From: an uncultured Flavobacteriaceae bacterium
Lineage (GTDB): Bacteria; Bacteroidota; Bacteroidia; Flavobacteriales; Flavobacteriaceae
Reading direction: 5' to 3'
NCBI GenBank assembly: GCA_947498845.1
Contig: CANMLX010000003.1
Span: forward strand, 62,001-126,000
Length of the DNA: 64,000 bases
Shown piece after piece: positions 34,810 to 43,567 of this stretch. The first letter of the stretch is position 1; each line of letters begins with the position of its first letter. A program made the position numbers and the translations under genes. A model generated the notes under the pieces. The model had not been told where the DNA came from and did not search any database. It saw only the letters and a list, made by a program, of their open reading frames with translations.

Positions 34810-35418
34810 TCAACTTTTTTTATAAATTTTTTTTAAACCCCATTTTTCTAATTCAGTTGTCGTGATTTTATGTTTATAGTTTATTCTTAAATCACCTACC
34901 CAAGAGTAATCATTGAGTTTTCGATTTGAATTTAAGCCATAGTAGCCTATTGAGAATATCACTTTTTCATCATTCATAAATTCTATGTAATGAAGTTGCT
35001 CATACCTCTTTTCATTTCTTAATTTAAGCAAATTGAAAGTTTTATGTCCTGCACTATAAACAATAACTTCTTTTATAGTTTCTCCCTTTAAAACACTCCA
35101 GTTAGTAATTCCAACTAAATCAATTTTCTTTTCACCACGTTTTTTAGAGTCAGATAATAAATCTCTTATTTCATTATTGGTTCCTCTAGCTACATCAATT
35201 TCGTATTCTCCATACCAATGTTGAGTGCAGCCTAATGAATAGAAACTCAATTGACCTATATCAGTAACCAGTTCTACACATTCGGTTGAAACTGTTTGAT
35301 CAAAACTATCTTGAATAGTACTCACCAATACATTAATAGCTACAATTTTGGCATTCTCAAGAAATACAAGGGTTTCTATTTCTTTACCTAGAGAATTCGT
35401 TGAGTTTACTTCTTTCAT
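34810..35418 (-). CDS. hypothetical protein (202 aa)
   Basis: I do not recognise this family. The protein is soluble, has no signal peptide and looks alpha/beta or all-beta: repeated hydrophobic strands (KIVAINVLVS, KEVIVYSAG, EKVIFSIGYYGL). It has a WYGEYEIDVARG stretch in the middle and a Lys-rich end. It is flanked by leftward genes with gaps of 81 and 32 bases, so it may be an independent acquisition. Confidence 0.65.
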   Translation of the reverse strand: MKEVNSTNSLGKEIETLVFLENAKIVAINVLVSTIQDSFDQTVSTECVELVTDIGQLSFYSLGCTQHWYGEYEIDVARGTNNEIRDLLSDSKKRGEKKIDLVGITNWSVLKGETIKEVIVYSAGHKTFNLLKLRNEKRYEQLHYIEFMNDEKVIFSIGYYGLNSNRKLNDYSWVGDLRINYKHKITTTELEKWGLKKIYKKS

Positions 35419-35450
35419 CTAATTGCTAGTAACAAGGTTATATATAACTA

Positions 35451-35852
35451 TTATTTCACAAGTCGTTCCATAACTTTTTCAGGATGTTTTAACGCTGTAA
35501 AACCAAACTGTTTGTATAAGCCATGCGCATCTAATGTTTTTAACATCCATACAGTGCATGTTTGTAATTCTTTAGCAGATGCTACAGCATGCATTAACTG
35601 TTTAGAATAGCCTTTACTTCTGTAATCTGGCAAAATAAATACATCCATAAGATACGCAAAAATGGTATAATCTGTCGCTACTCTTGCAAATCCAATCTGC
35701 TTTTCATCTAAATAAACACCAAAACACAAACAATGCTTAATAGACTTTTTCACCTCATCAATAGTCCTTCCTTGAGCCCAATAACTTTCGGTTAAAAATG
35801 CATGAATCACATCGATTTGCAGCTTACTCTTATCTGTAGAAATTGCTATCAC
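35451..35852 (-). CDS. GNAT family N-acetyltransferase
   Basis: This 133-residue single-domain acetyltransferase has the acetyl-CoA-binding region LMDVFILPDYRSKGYSKQLM, where the R/QxxGxG/A pyrophosphate loop appears as RSKGYS, and a C-terminal YKQFGFTALK strand-helix. The substrate is unknown. It overlaps the DUF4230 gene by 4 bases and is probably translated with it. Confidence 0.88.
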   Translation of the reverse strand: MIAISTDKSKLQIDVIHAFLTESYWAQGRTIDEVKKSIKHCLCFGVYLDEKQIGFARVATDYTIFAYLMDVFILPDYRSKGYSKQLMHAVASAKELQTCTVWMLKTLDAHGLYKQFGFTALKHPEKVMERLVK

Positions 35853-36463
35853 TTTTCAAGCTTTTTTGTTTTTGGCTCTTCTATTTTTAATGCCGAATAA
35901 TCTAATTTCCAACCTATAGTCTCCACAATAGTTTCCATAAGCAAAATAGTTTCTAAAGCTTCTTTTTGTGCTATTTCAATAAGTCCGCTTTCTGGAATTT
36001 TCTCCTCTATATGCACTTTGGCTTCGTTATGTAAATCGGTTAAATCGGCGGCTTCAAACTTATTAAAAAGTCCGTCGGTCTTATCGTAATAATCTAAATT
36101 TGTTTCTATTGATAAAATCTCAGGTTGCGGAAAATGTTGTAATGTAATTTTCTTTTTTTCGGTATCCGATTTTAGTTTAATTTTAGATAAATCATATCCC
36201 AAATGCGCTTTTGCTTTTATAACTACCAATGCTTTCTTTTTACTAGAAATTAATTTTAAAAAACGTTCTTTCACATCTTCGTAATGGTAAATTTCGGCAA
36301 AATCGCCTTCAACAGTAATAAACTTACATACCTTTTTTATCTTATCGAGCAATACTGTAGATTGCGCATTAACTTGTTGTTTCTTTTTTCTAATAGACTT
36401 CACATAAGTAAACACTCCCAGAGCAATTAAAACTCCTATAATTATAGCTAAAAACGTTTCCAT
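35849..36463 (-). CDS. DUF4230 domain-containing protein
   Basis: This 204-residue protein is anchored by one N-terminal membrane segment (residues 4-22, FLAIIIGVLIALGVFTYV). The rest is a soluble DUF4230 domain (EGDFAEIYHYEDVKERF, KKALVVIKAKAHLGYDLSK) and a Lys-rich tail. The domain has no established role. It sits in a leftward run with the DUF4260 and GNAT genes. Confidence 0.82.
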   Translation of the reverse strand: METFLAIIIGVLIALGVFTYVKSIRKKKQQVNAQSTVLLDKIKKVCKFITVEGDFAEIYHYEDVKERFLKLISSKKKALVVIKAKAHLGYDLSKIKLKSDTEKKKITLQHFPQPEILSIETNLDYYDKTDGLFNKFEAADLTDLHNEAKVHIEEKIPESGLIEIAQKEALETILLMETIVETIGWKLDYSALKIEEPKTKKLEK

Positions 36464-36473
36464 AAATTATGTT

Positions 36474-36824
36474 TTATTTTCCAATTTGTCCTAAATGTGT
36501 ATTCTTAAACGCATCGAAATACTTTAACCCATAGCCAAAAATTCGATCTAAGGAAGCATGCGCAAACACTATTACTCCTATTAATTGCAATATGTTATTT
36601 TTTAAATAAAACCCTAACATATAAACAACTAAAGCCATACCCTTATGATGAAAAAAATTATATGTAATCGCTCCTACTTTAGCATTAACCATATAGCCTA
36701 GCATACCAATATCTGGAAGCAGCAATAATGCAGGGAACCACCACCAATCAAAATCTAACGTATTGAAAAGAAATATTCCAAAAGCAAACATGATACATTC
36801 TTCAATTTTTAAAGACGTTTTCAT
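36474..36824 (-). CDS. DUF4260 family membrane protein
   Basis: This 116-residue protein has about four membrane helices and the DUF4260 marks FDWWWFPALLLLPDIGMLGY, NFFHHKG and HASLDRIFGYGLK. The conserved His and Asp residues suggest a metal or substrate site, but no activity is known. It shares one base with the upstream cyclase gene. Confidence 0.86.
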   Translation of the reverse strand: MKTSLKIEECIMFAFGIFLFNTLDFDWWWFPALLLLPDIGMLGYMVNAKVGAITYNFFHHKGMALVVYMLGFYLKNNILQLIGVIVFAHASLDRIFGYGLKYFDAFKNTHLGQIGK

Positions 36825-37573
36825 TAATTTTCAACTTTATATAAAATAGGTTTACTTGGAGCGGCATCATTCTCAAAAGGCGCGATTTGCAAGTTTAAGA
36901 GGTAAGTCCCATCCTCAACATTATTTGGCACAAATATCAATTCGGTTATAGTGGCATCTAAACGAGTCACACCTTTTGTATTCCAAAATGCATTGTGCGC
37001 TAGTAAAAAACACTCATCCTTTTCTTTATCTATGCTTGGTAAATCTATTAACAAATGTTTTATCCCTTTATCTCTTAAATAAGATGCTGCTTCTTGCAAT
37101 AAATATGGCGGATTTGTATGCGAATACTGTGCTACTAATTTTTCTTTAGTATTTGGCAACGTTCTTATAACAACGGCATCTCGCTTTTTATTCCCTAAGT
37201 TAAACTGCAACTGTTTTTTAGAGATTACAAAGTCGTCTTTTAATTTTTCTGGCGCTACTGTTATGACTTCTGCCAAAAAAAAGAATTGCTTTAAATTTTT
37301 ATTGATAGAATGTAATTTCTCTGTGATATGCCCAACACACTCGGTATGCGTACCATGTGCATGTGGGTTAAATGTAATTGTATTAAAATTAACACATGCC
37401 CCATCTTTTACACTAGCCACCCACTCATTATCCGATACTGGTTCTATTTTTGGCACATCTAAGTACCAAGCTGTAACATTATCTTTGGTACCTCTTAATG
37501 GTATGGATATATCCAGAGGTTTTGATAAGTTTATTTTTAATTTTTTCGATCCGTACTGTATGGTTGCTATCAT
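36824..37573 (-). CDS. cyclase family protein (kynurenine formamidase-like fold)
   Basis: This ~249-residue protein has the metal-binding motif HAHGTHTE around residue 85, typical of the cyclase/arylformamidase superfamily, with LLIDLPSIDKEKD and HNAFWN later on. These enzymes are metal-dependent hydrolases acting on amides or esters. The substrate here is not predictable; no kynurenine genes are nearby. TTG at 37579 would add two residues, so I prefer ATG at 37573. Confidence 0.85.
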   Translation of the reverse strand: MIATIQYGSKKLKINLSKPLDISIPLRGTKDNVTAWYLDVPKIEPVSDNEWVASVKDGACVNFNTITFNPHAHGTHTECVGHITEKLHSINKNLKQFFFLAEVITVAPEKLKDDFVISKKQLQFNLGNKKRDAVVIRTLPNTKEKLVAQYSHTNPPYLLQEAASYLRDKGIKHLLIDLPSIDKEKDECFLLAHNAFWNTKGVTRLDATITELIFVPNNVEDGTYLLNLQIAPFENDAAPSKPILYKVEN

Positions 37574-37585
37574 ACTCAAATATAA

Positions 37586-38776
37586 TCAAATCATAAATAG
37601 TTCTGAAGCAATCCCATCTACTAAAAACTTTCCTTTTTGGGTTGCAACCAATACTTGAGTTTTATTGTTTGACATCGTTAACAACTCTTGCTCTATAAAT
37701 CTTTCTGCTGCTGTTTTTAAATATTGAAGGCAATCTTCCCCAAAATCTTCTTTTACTTTTTTTAAAGAAACACCCCAAATGGTTCTAAGTCCCGTCATTA
37801 TATACTCATTAAACCTATCTTTTTTTGACAACGTTTCTATAGAAATGGGCAACTCTTCTTTTTGAATTGCCTGAACATACTTTGTATTATTAGACACATT
37901 CCAGCTTCGTTGGTCACCTAAGTAAGAATGTGCCGAAGGTCCAATACCCAAATAAGGCTTACCATGCCAGTAACTGGTATTATGCCTTGAAAAATAGTTT
38001 GGTTTTCCAAAATTTGATATTTCATAATGAACAAACCCTTCTGTTTCTAGTGTTGTTACTAGATGATTAAAATGCTGTAGTGCTAAATTTTCATCAACAG
38101 GCGGATACTTTCCTTTTTCTATAAATTTTTCCAAAGCTGTTTTGGGTTCTACCGTAAGGGCATAGCTAGATATATGATTCACATGATAACGTAATGCCGT
38201 TTCTACATTTTCATGCCATTTTTTAAGACTCATATTTGGAACACCGTAAATTAAGTCGATAGTAATATTATCAAAATACGTTGTAGCCAAGCTTAGACTT
38301 TGTTTGGCTTCTTCTGCACTATGTGCGCGATTCATACTTTTTAAATCGTCTTCAAAAAAAGATTGAATCCCTATACTTAATCGGTTGATTGAGCTTTTAG
38401 ACAACTGTACTATTTGGTTCTTAGACAAATCGTCTGGATTCGCTTCTAAGGTTATTTCTGGAGTTTCACTTATTTTGAAGTTTTTATAAATAGCATTTAT
38501 TAGCACATCTAACTCCTGCTGAGTCAATAAACTCGGAGTTCCTCCTCCAAAATAAATAGTTTCAACAGTTTTATCTTTAAGCTTATCTTTTCGTAATTCT
38601 ATTTCTTTTACTAGACACTGGATTAGCGTATCTTTCTTTTTCAACGACGTAGAAAAATGAAAGTCACAATAATAACACGCTTGCTTACAGAATGGGATAT
38701 GTATATAAATTCCTGCATCCCCTCCTAACCTCCCCAAAAGGGAGGAATCTCTTTTTTCTTCATTAAAATTTTTCAC
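37586..38776 (-). CDS. hemW: radical SAM heme chaperone HemW
   Basis: HemW is a radical SAM protein that hands heme to respiratory targets; it was formerly annotated as an oxygen-independent coproporphyrinogen oxidase. The 4Fe-4S motif is C30-x3-C34-x2-C37 in HIPFCKQACYYC, followed by ETIYFGGGTPS and RLSIGIQSF. The core would normally begin a few residues before GIYIHIPF. Here the frame has no ATG and reads 20 extra residues from a GTG at 38776, encoded largely by a CCTCCC/GGGAGG palindrome. Confidence 0.93.
   Translation of the reverse strand: MKNFNEEKRDSSLLGRLGGDAGIYIHIPFCKQACYYCDFHFSTSLKKKDTLIQCLVKEIELRKDKLKDKTVETIYFGGGTPSLLTQQELDVLINAIYKNFKISETPEITLEANPDDLSKNQIVQLSKSSINRLSIGIQSFFEDDLKSMNRAHSAEEAKQSLSLATTYFDNITIDLIYGVPNMSLKKWHENVETALRYHVNHISSYALTVEPKTALEKFIEKGKYPPVDENLALQHFNHLVTTLETEGFVHYEISNFGKPNYFSRHNTSYWHGKPYLGIGPSAHSYLGDQRSWNVSNNTKYVQAIQKEELPISIETLSKKDRFNEYIMTGLRTIWGVSLKKVKEDFGEDCLQYLKTAAERFIEQELLTMSNNKTQVLVATQKGKFLVDGIASELFMI
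38717..38750. repeat. GC-rich palindromic repeat inside the hemW 5' end
   Basis: CCTCCC-caaaa-GGGAGG with a preceding CCCCTCCTAA forms a strong hairpin in an AT-rich region. It codes for SSLLGRLGG in HemW. Similar CCTAACCTCCCC-type repeats are common in flavobacterial intergenic DNA. Confidence 0.75.
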
Positions 38777-38790
38777 AAAAAAACGTATTG

Positions 38791-39390
38791 TTATTTTTTC
38801 TTTCGAAGATTTACTACTAGAGCTCCTTTAGAACCCCTTTTGGGGGTTTGGGGGCTATTCTGCTTTACAAAAGCACCCCAACCAGAATAGTTTTTACCAA
38901 CCTCTACTCTTCCTGAATTGTAAAAATGGCATACTGCAGCAGCCAATCCATCTGTAGCATCCAGATTTTTAGGTAGGGTTTTAAGTCCTAACAAGCTTTG
39001 TAGCATTTTCGCCACTTGTTCTTTACTGGCATTTCCGTTACCAGTAATTGCCATTTTTATTTTTTTGGGAAGGTATTCGGTAATGGGAACCTCTCTACTT
39101 AAACCAGCAGCCATAGCGACGCCTTGTGCCCGCCCCAACTTAAGCATACTTTGCACATTTTTACCAAAAAAAGGTGCTTCGATAGCTATTTCGTCGGGTT
39201 TATGAGTATCTATTAGCTCGATGGTACGTTCAAAAATAAGTTTTAATTTTAAGTAATGGTCGCTATATTTTTTTAAGTCCAGCTCATTGAGTTGTAAAAA
39301 CTCCATCTTCTTCCCAACAACTTTAATAAGACCAAAACCCATAATAGTAGTGCCTGGGTCTATCCCTAAAATAATTTTTTCCTTAATCAT
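38791..39390 (-). CDS. ruvC: Holliday junction resolvase RuvC, C-terminally extended
   Basis: This ~199-residue endonuclease cuts Holliday junctions together with RuvAB. The RNase H-like acidic residues are visible in GIDPGTT, AIEAPFF and NLDATDGLAAA. ATG at 39390 gives the family start. After AFVKQN, where relatives normally end, the frame continues for ~21 residues (SPQTPKRGSKGALVV...) encoded by a GGGG/CCCC repeat at 38821-38856. Its start overlaps the outer membrane protein gene by 8 bases. Confidence 0.93.
   Translation of the reverse strand: MIKEKIILGIDPGTTIMGFGLIKVVGKKMEFLQLNELDLKKYSDHYLKLKLIFERTIELIDTHKPDEIAIEAPFFGKNVQSMLKLGRAQGVAMAAGLSREVPITEYLPKKIKMAITGNGNASKEQVAKMLQSLLGLKTLPKNLDATDGLAAAVCHFYNSGRVEVGKNYSGWGAFVKQNSPQTPKRGSKGALVVNLRKKK
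38821..38856. repeat. GC-rich palindromic repeat inside the ruvC 3' end
   Basis: AACCCC-ttttg-GGGGTTT followed by GGGGGCT is a G/C-rich hairpin of the AGCCCCC...GGGGGT type found between genes in many flavobacteria. Here it encodes the extra tail of RuvC. Confidence 0.75.
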
Positions 39391-40024
39391 GGTCTTTACA
39401 ATAGTAACAACCACTCAAAGATATAGAAATACCAACAGTTAGCGTTAGTAAATTCCCTTTAAAAGAGCCAAAACCATTTGAAACAGGCGTAAAACCTTTC
39501 CCGAAACCATATATATAAGAAGCGTCTATAAATAAAGCCACCTCTTTTGTTAATGGACGATGTACTTCTATACCTCCCATTAGATTTAAAAAATTAACTT
39601 TATTTTCGGTAAAATCCCCTAAAGGGTTTACCATAGAGAATCCTGGACCAGCATGAAAAAAAACACCTAACCCTCCAGCATACAATGACGTTGAGGAGGC
39701 ATCGTACACTAATTGTAAATTTATACGTGAATAGTTTAATTTAAACGCTGTAAATGCTTTATCACTAGAAATTCTATTAAAACCATAATCTAGCTTACCT
39801 CCCCATCTGGAAGGCATATACTGCACACCTAGATTAACAGTTGGCATGTTTACCTGTTTCCCTCTAAAACCTTCTACAAACCCATTATTTGATGGATTAT
39901 TAGCTCCTAAGGCAACTTGCGCTTTGATAGTACTTGTTGGCGCTTGTGAAAATCCAACAAAACCTATGAAAACAATTAGGCTAAATGTAGCTTGTTTGAT
40001 ATTTTTATTAATAAATGTCATCAT
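39383..40024 (-). CDS. predicted outer membrane beta-barrel protein
   Basis: This 213-residue protein has a signal peptide (SLIVFIGFVGFSQA, cleavage near residue 28) and alternating amphipathic strands ending in aromatic residues (NLGVQYMP, LDYGFNRI, LNLMGGIEVHRPL, LTLTVGISISL). That pattern fits an 8-10-strand barrel. Unusually, it ends in SGCYYCKDHD rather than an aromatic C-terminal residue. It is translationally coupled to ruvC; the pairing seems to be positional only. Confidence 0.78.
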   Translation of the reverse strand: MMTFINKNIKQATFSLIVFIGFVGFSQAPTSTIKAQVALGANNPSNNGFVEGFRGKQVNMPTVNLGVQYMPSRWGGKLDYGFNRISSDKAFTAFKLNYSRINLQLVYDASSTSLYAGGLGVFFHAGPGFSMVNPLGDFTENKVNFLNLMGGIEVHRPLTKEVALFIDASYIYGFGKGFTPVSNGFGSFKGNLLTLTVGISISLSGCYYCKDHD

Positions 40025-40063
40025 ATTTGCAAAAGACTTTACTATTTGTAAACCGTAATTATA

Positions 40064-41029
40064 TTGTATTTACCTACAAAAAAAGCTAAACAATTCTTTT
40101 TTATGCTCATTAAAATGGGCATAGTTATCGCTTCATTTTATTTTATCTACTTAAAACTAACTCAAAACTCTAGACTAAGCTTTGACATTTTTACGGATTC
40201 ATTATGCAAAAACAGCAACTTTACATTTAAAAATACAGTTTTTTTGTTTTTTTTAACATTTTTAAACTGGTTTTTTGAAATATTTAAATGGAAAACATTA
40301 GTTTTTTCGATAAAACGAATAAATTTCCAAAATGCTCTCCAACAAACTCTAGGTGCTTTAACAGCTTCTCTATTTACCCCTAATAGAATTGGTGAATATG
40401 GTGCGAAGGCTATTTTTTATACCCATAGTTATAGAAAACGTATTTTGTTTTTAAATCTTGTAGGCAACGCACAACAAATGCTTGTTACTCTTATTTTTGG
40501 CTGCATTGGGTTATTTTTTTTAATTAGCCAATACAATATTAAAATTAATTATCTTAAGCTTTTTGTTTCACTAATTGCAATAATTATCACGTCTTCTTTA
40601 TTACTTTACTATTTCAAAAAAAAGAAACTTAGCATAACGCATTATTTTATTAGTAAGCTTAAAACATACACTACATCACTTTCTAGAACGGCATTAACGA
40701 CTACTATGCTTTTATCCTTTTTACGTTATTGCATTTTTTCATTTCAGTTTTTCTACCTTTTGTACGTTTTTAATGTTAACATGGATTATATTGATGCTAT
40801 GATCTTTATAACATCTATGTATTTATTGAGCTCTATAATTCCTTCAATTTTTATTTTTGATATTGTGGTTAAAGGAGGGGTTGCTATCTATCTATTTTCC
40901 TTTGCTAACATTGATAGTATAACAATTTTAAGCATTACTACACTTATGTGGCTACTTAATTTTGTTTTACCCAGCTTAATAGGGAGTATTTTTGTGCTTA
41001 ATTTTAAACTCCCCGTAGAACATAATTAG
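40064..41029 (+). CDS. flippase-like membrane protein (lysylphosphatidylglycerol synthase TM region)
   Basis: This 321-residue protein has about eight membrane segments and matches the UPF0104/LPG-synthase TM family: FEIFKWKTLV, ALTASLFTPNRIGEYGAKA, FDIVVKGGVAIYLF. Related proteins flip or modify lipids. Together with the glycosyltransferase 4 bases downstream it suggests lipid-linked sugar or lipid modification. TTG at 40064 is the predicted start; ATG at 40103 is an alternative. Confidence 0.8.
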   Translation: MYLPTKKAKQFFFMLIKMGIVIASFYFIYLKLTQNSRLSFDIFTDSLCKNSNFTFKNTVFLFFLTFLNWFFEIFKWKTLVFSIKRINFQNALQQTLGALTASLFTPNRIGEYGAKAIFYTHSYRKRILFLNLVGNAQQMLVTLIFGCIGLFFLISQYNIKINYLKLFVSLIAIIITSSLLLYYFKKKKLSITHYFISKLKTYTTSLSRTALTTTMLLSFLRYCIFSFQFFYLLYVFNVNMDYIDAMIFITSMYLLSSIIPSIFIFDIVVKGGVAIYLFSFANIDSITILSITTLMWLLNFVLPSLIGSIFVLNFKLPVEHN

Positions 41030-41033
41030 ACAC

Positions 41034-42170
41034 ATGACTGTATTAGGCATAATCGTTATAATTTTTTACTTTTCTTTAATAGGTAGTTTTGTATATGGTT
41101 TTTATAAAGTACCCTACTTTAAATTTGAAAATATAGATCCAGAAACAGAATTTTCAATAATTATTCCCTTTAGAAATGAAGAAAAAAATCTTCCCTTACT
41201 ATTAGAAAGTATTGCGGCTTTAAATTACCCTAAACATCTGTTTGAAATTATTCTTGTTAATGATGACTCTGATGATAATTCAGTTGAGATAATTAATAAA
41301 ACTTTATATTTTGAAAAAGAAAAAAGCAACTCCATTAACATTAAAGTAATTGAAAACAAAAGAAAGACCAACGCTCCTAAAAAAGATGCTATTACTACAG
41401 CCATAGCTACTGCTAAACACAACTGGATTATCACTACAGATGCAGATTGCGAGCTTCCTAAATATTGGCTCGATAGTTTTAATGCCTTCATTAAAAAAAC
41501 AGCTACTAAATGTATTGTAGCACCTGTTACTTATAAAGAAGAGCATTCGTTTTTAAACCAATTTCAACTATTAGATTTCCTTAGTCTTCAAGGCTCGACT
41601 ATTGGTACATTTGGTATTAAAGCCCCCTTTATGTGCAATGGCGCCAACTTTGCATACCAAAAATCTGTTTTTACAGAAGTAGACGGATTTGATAAAAATA
41701 CGACTATTGCTAGTGGCGATGATGTTTTTTTATTGCAGAAAATAGCAAAGAAACACCATAACGCTGTCCATTACTTAAAATGTAACAGGTCCATAGTTAT
41801 TACAAATGCACAACCCACATGGCGCGATCTTATTTCACAACGCCTTCGTTGGGCTTCTAAAGCAAGCGCATATAATAACCCTTTTAGTAAATTAGTTGGT
41901 ATTGCTGTTTTAGCAACCAATGCCTTTATTTTTATTTCTTTTTTATTTTCGTTTACTAGGTTTAATATCTATATGTGGTTGTTACTTTTTTTATTCAAAT
42001 TGAGTATTGACTTTCTTCTATTGCGTAAAACAGCTTTATTTTTTAATCAAGTTATTAATTTTATAACATTTTTTATCTGCTCATTACTTTACCCTATTTT
42101 TATTTTATATGTCACGGCGCTCTCATTATTCACCAAATTCAATTGGAAAGGACGGCACTTCAACAAATAA
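41034..42170 (+). CDS. membrane-anchored family 2 glycosyltransferase
   Basis: This 378-residue GT2 enzyme has an N-terminal membrane segment, the GT-A domain with FSIIIPFRNEEKNLP, EIILVNDDSDDNS and the metal-binding TTDADCE, the acceptor-side QRLRW motif, and three membrane helices at the C-terminus. It resembles processive or lipid-linked GT2 enzymes. It is an operon with the flippase-like gene. Confidence 0.88.
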   Translation: MTVLGIIVIIFYFSLIGSFVYGFYKVPYFKFENIDPETEFSIIIPFRNEEKNLPLLLESIAALNYPKHLFEIILVNDDSDDNSVEIINKTLYFEKEKSNSINIKVIENKRKTNAPKKDAITTAIATAKHNWIITTDADCELPKYWLDSFNAFIKKTATKCIVAPVTYKEEHSFLNQFQLLDFLSLQGSTIGTFGIKAPFMCNGANFAYQKSVFTEVDGFDKNTTIASGDDVFLLQKIAKKHHNAVHYLKCNRSIVITNAQPTWRDLISQRLRWASKASAYNNPFSKLVGIAVLATNAFIFISFLFSFTRFNIYMWLLLFLFKLSIDFLLLRKTALFFNQVINFITFFICSLLYPIFILYVTALSLFTKFNWKGRHFNK

Positions 42171-42319
42171 CATGTAAGCTAATTCTTAACTAGCACTTCT
42201 TTTGATAGATAAAATACAACACTTATCTAATTCTTATTTTTTTTAGTAAAAACGGTACAATTATAGGTAGGTATTTAACCTCTCAAACTGTTTAATAATA
42301 AAACTATAATTTGAATACT

Positions 42320-42418
42320 ATGAAAAATTTAAAAAACAAAGCAAAGGCAAAAATCAAAGACTTAAATTTATTTATTAAAGCACTACCTAAAGCTGCTTCT
42401 TATGCGATAAATCACTAA
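42320..42418 (+). CDS. possible 32-residue cationic peptide
   Basis: A short frame runs from ATG to TAA and encodes an amphipathic peptide: MKNLKNKAKAKIKDLNLF followed by IKALPKAASYAINH. It has a near-consensus -7 box (ATAATTTG) 6 bases before the ATG and a strong terminator just after the stop, so it looks like a monocistronic unit. I do not know its family. It could be a leader peptide, a small toxin or an expressed small protein. Confidence 0.5.
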   Translation: MKNLKNKAKAKIKDLNLFIKALPKAASYAINH

Positions 42419-42432
42419 AAAACTTTACTTTT

Positions 42433-42482
42433 AAAACACTCCCACTATTTTATTAAAAAATAATATTGGGAGTGTTTTTTTT
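42433..42482. terminator. bidirectional hairpin terminator
   Basis: AAAACACTCCCA and TGGGAGTGTTTT form a perfect 12-bp stem with an AT-rich loop, followed by T8 on the plus strand and preceded by A-rich sequence on the other. It serves the small peptide gene and can also stop leftward transcription of the DMT transporter gene ending at 42497. Confidence 0.85.
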
Positions 42483-42496
42483 CAATAGCAATAGTA

Positions 42497-43372
42497 TCAT
42501 TTTTTTTTATGAGCCAAATACACCCCTAATAAAATAATTAGTGTAGCCATTAGCTGAATTAACCCAAAACTTTCTCCATCTAAAACACCCCAAAAAACAG
42601 CAATTACAGGCATTAAATAAGTCACCGAAGAAGCAAATACAGGAGTTGCTATATGTACTAATTTATTAAAAAGCACTTTAGCCACAGCTGTTCCAAATAA
42701 AGACAATAGCAAAACATATATTAAAGCAGGCTTAAAATCTGGAGAGGCTAACACTTCCTTCTTAAAAAAACCAGAATCAATAAGAAGCAAACAAGCTGGA
42801 ATAAATATAGCAGCAAAATTACCCACTGTAATGGTTAAAGCATTCATATCTTGCAAATAACGTTTTAGAATATTAACGCTTCCCGCATACATAACAGTAG
42901 CTGCTATAATATATAGCACATATAGATAATTTTGATTTGGATTAACCGACGCGCCATTTAAAACCAACAATAAAGATCCAAACAACCCAATAAACACACC
43001 AAAGACTTGTCTTTTAGTAGATTTTATCTTAAAAATTGTAAACCCCAATACTATTGTATTTAAAGGTACCAAAGAATTTAAAATAGACGCTACTGAGCTA
43101 TCTATTTCGGTTTCTGCAAACGAAAACAAAAAAACAGGAAAGAAAGTTCCTAAAAAACCTGTAAGTATTACCCATTTCCAACTTTTCTTAGGAATAGTTT
43201 TTATATGCTTAAAACCAAATACAAACAACACTAAACTTGCAAAAATTATTCTTAATCCCCCTAGCTGAACAGGAGTTAATCCAATAAGCCCCTTTTTAAT
43301 GAGAATAAATGAACTCCCCCAAATAATTGACAATATTATTAGATAAACCCATTTAACAGTATTTGTTCTCAC
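42497..43372 (-). CDS. DMT superfamily (EamA) transporter
   Basis: This 291-residue membrane protein has ten predicted helices in two EamA repeats (IIWGSSFILIKKGLIGL in the first; the second ends VIAVFWGVLDGES...LIILLGVYLAHKKK). It is an inner membrane exporter or importer of small metabolites, substrate unknown. The start is GTG. It is divergent from the secreted protein gene at 43723. Confidence 0.9.
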   Translation of the reverse strand: MRTNTVKWVYLIILSIIWGSSFILIKKGLIGLTPVQLGGLRIIFASLVLFVFGFKHIKTIPKKSWKWVILTGFLGTFFPVFLFSFAETEIDSSVASILNSLVPLNTIVLGFTIFKIKSTKRQVFGVFIGLFGSLLLVLNGASVNPNQNYLYVLYIIAATVMYAGSVNILKRYLQDMNALTITVGNFAAIFIPACLLLIDSGFFKKEVLASPDFKPALIYVLLLSLFGTAVAKVLFNKLVHIATPVFASSVTYLMPVIAVFWGVLDGESFGLIQLMATLIILLGVYLAHKKK

Positions 43373-43567
43373 AATAAAAAATTATAGTAGGCAAATATGC
43401 AATTTATATTTCAAACCTTAGCTCGACCTAAGAACACTAATTTTTAAAACACAAATATCTCTATATTATCTACTTAGTTTAAATAAGTATATTATGTCAC
43501 TCATAGAAGCTATAAAGGTTTATTAATTTCTAGCTAAAATCCACTAAACACAACATCTTCTTCCTTA

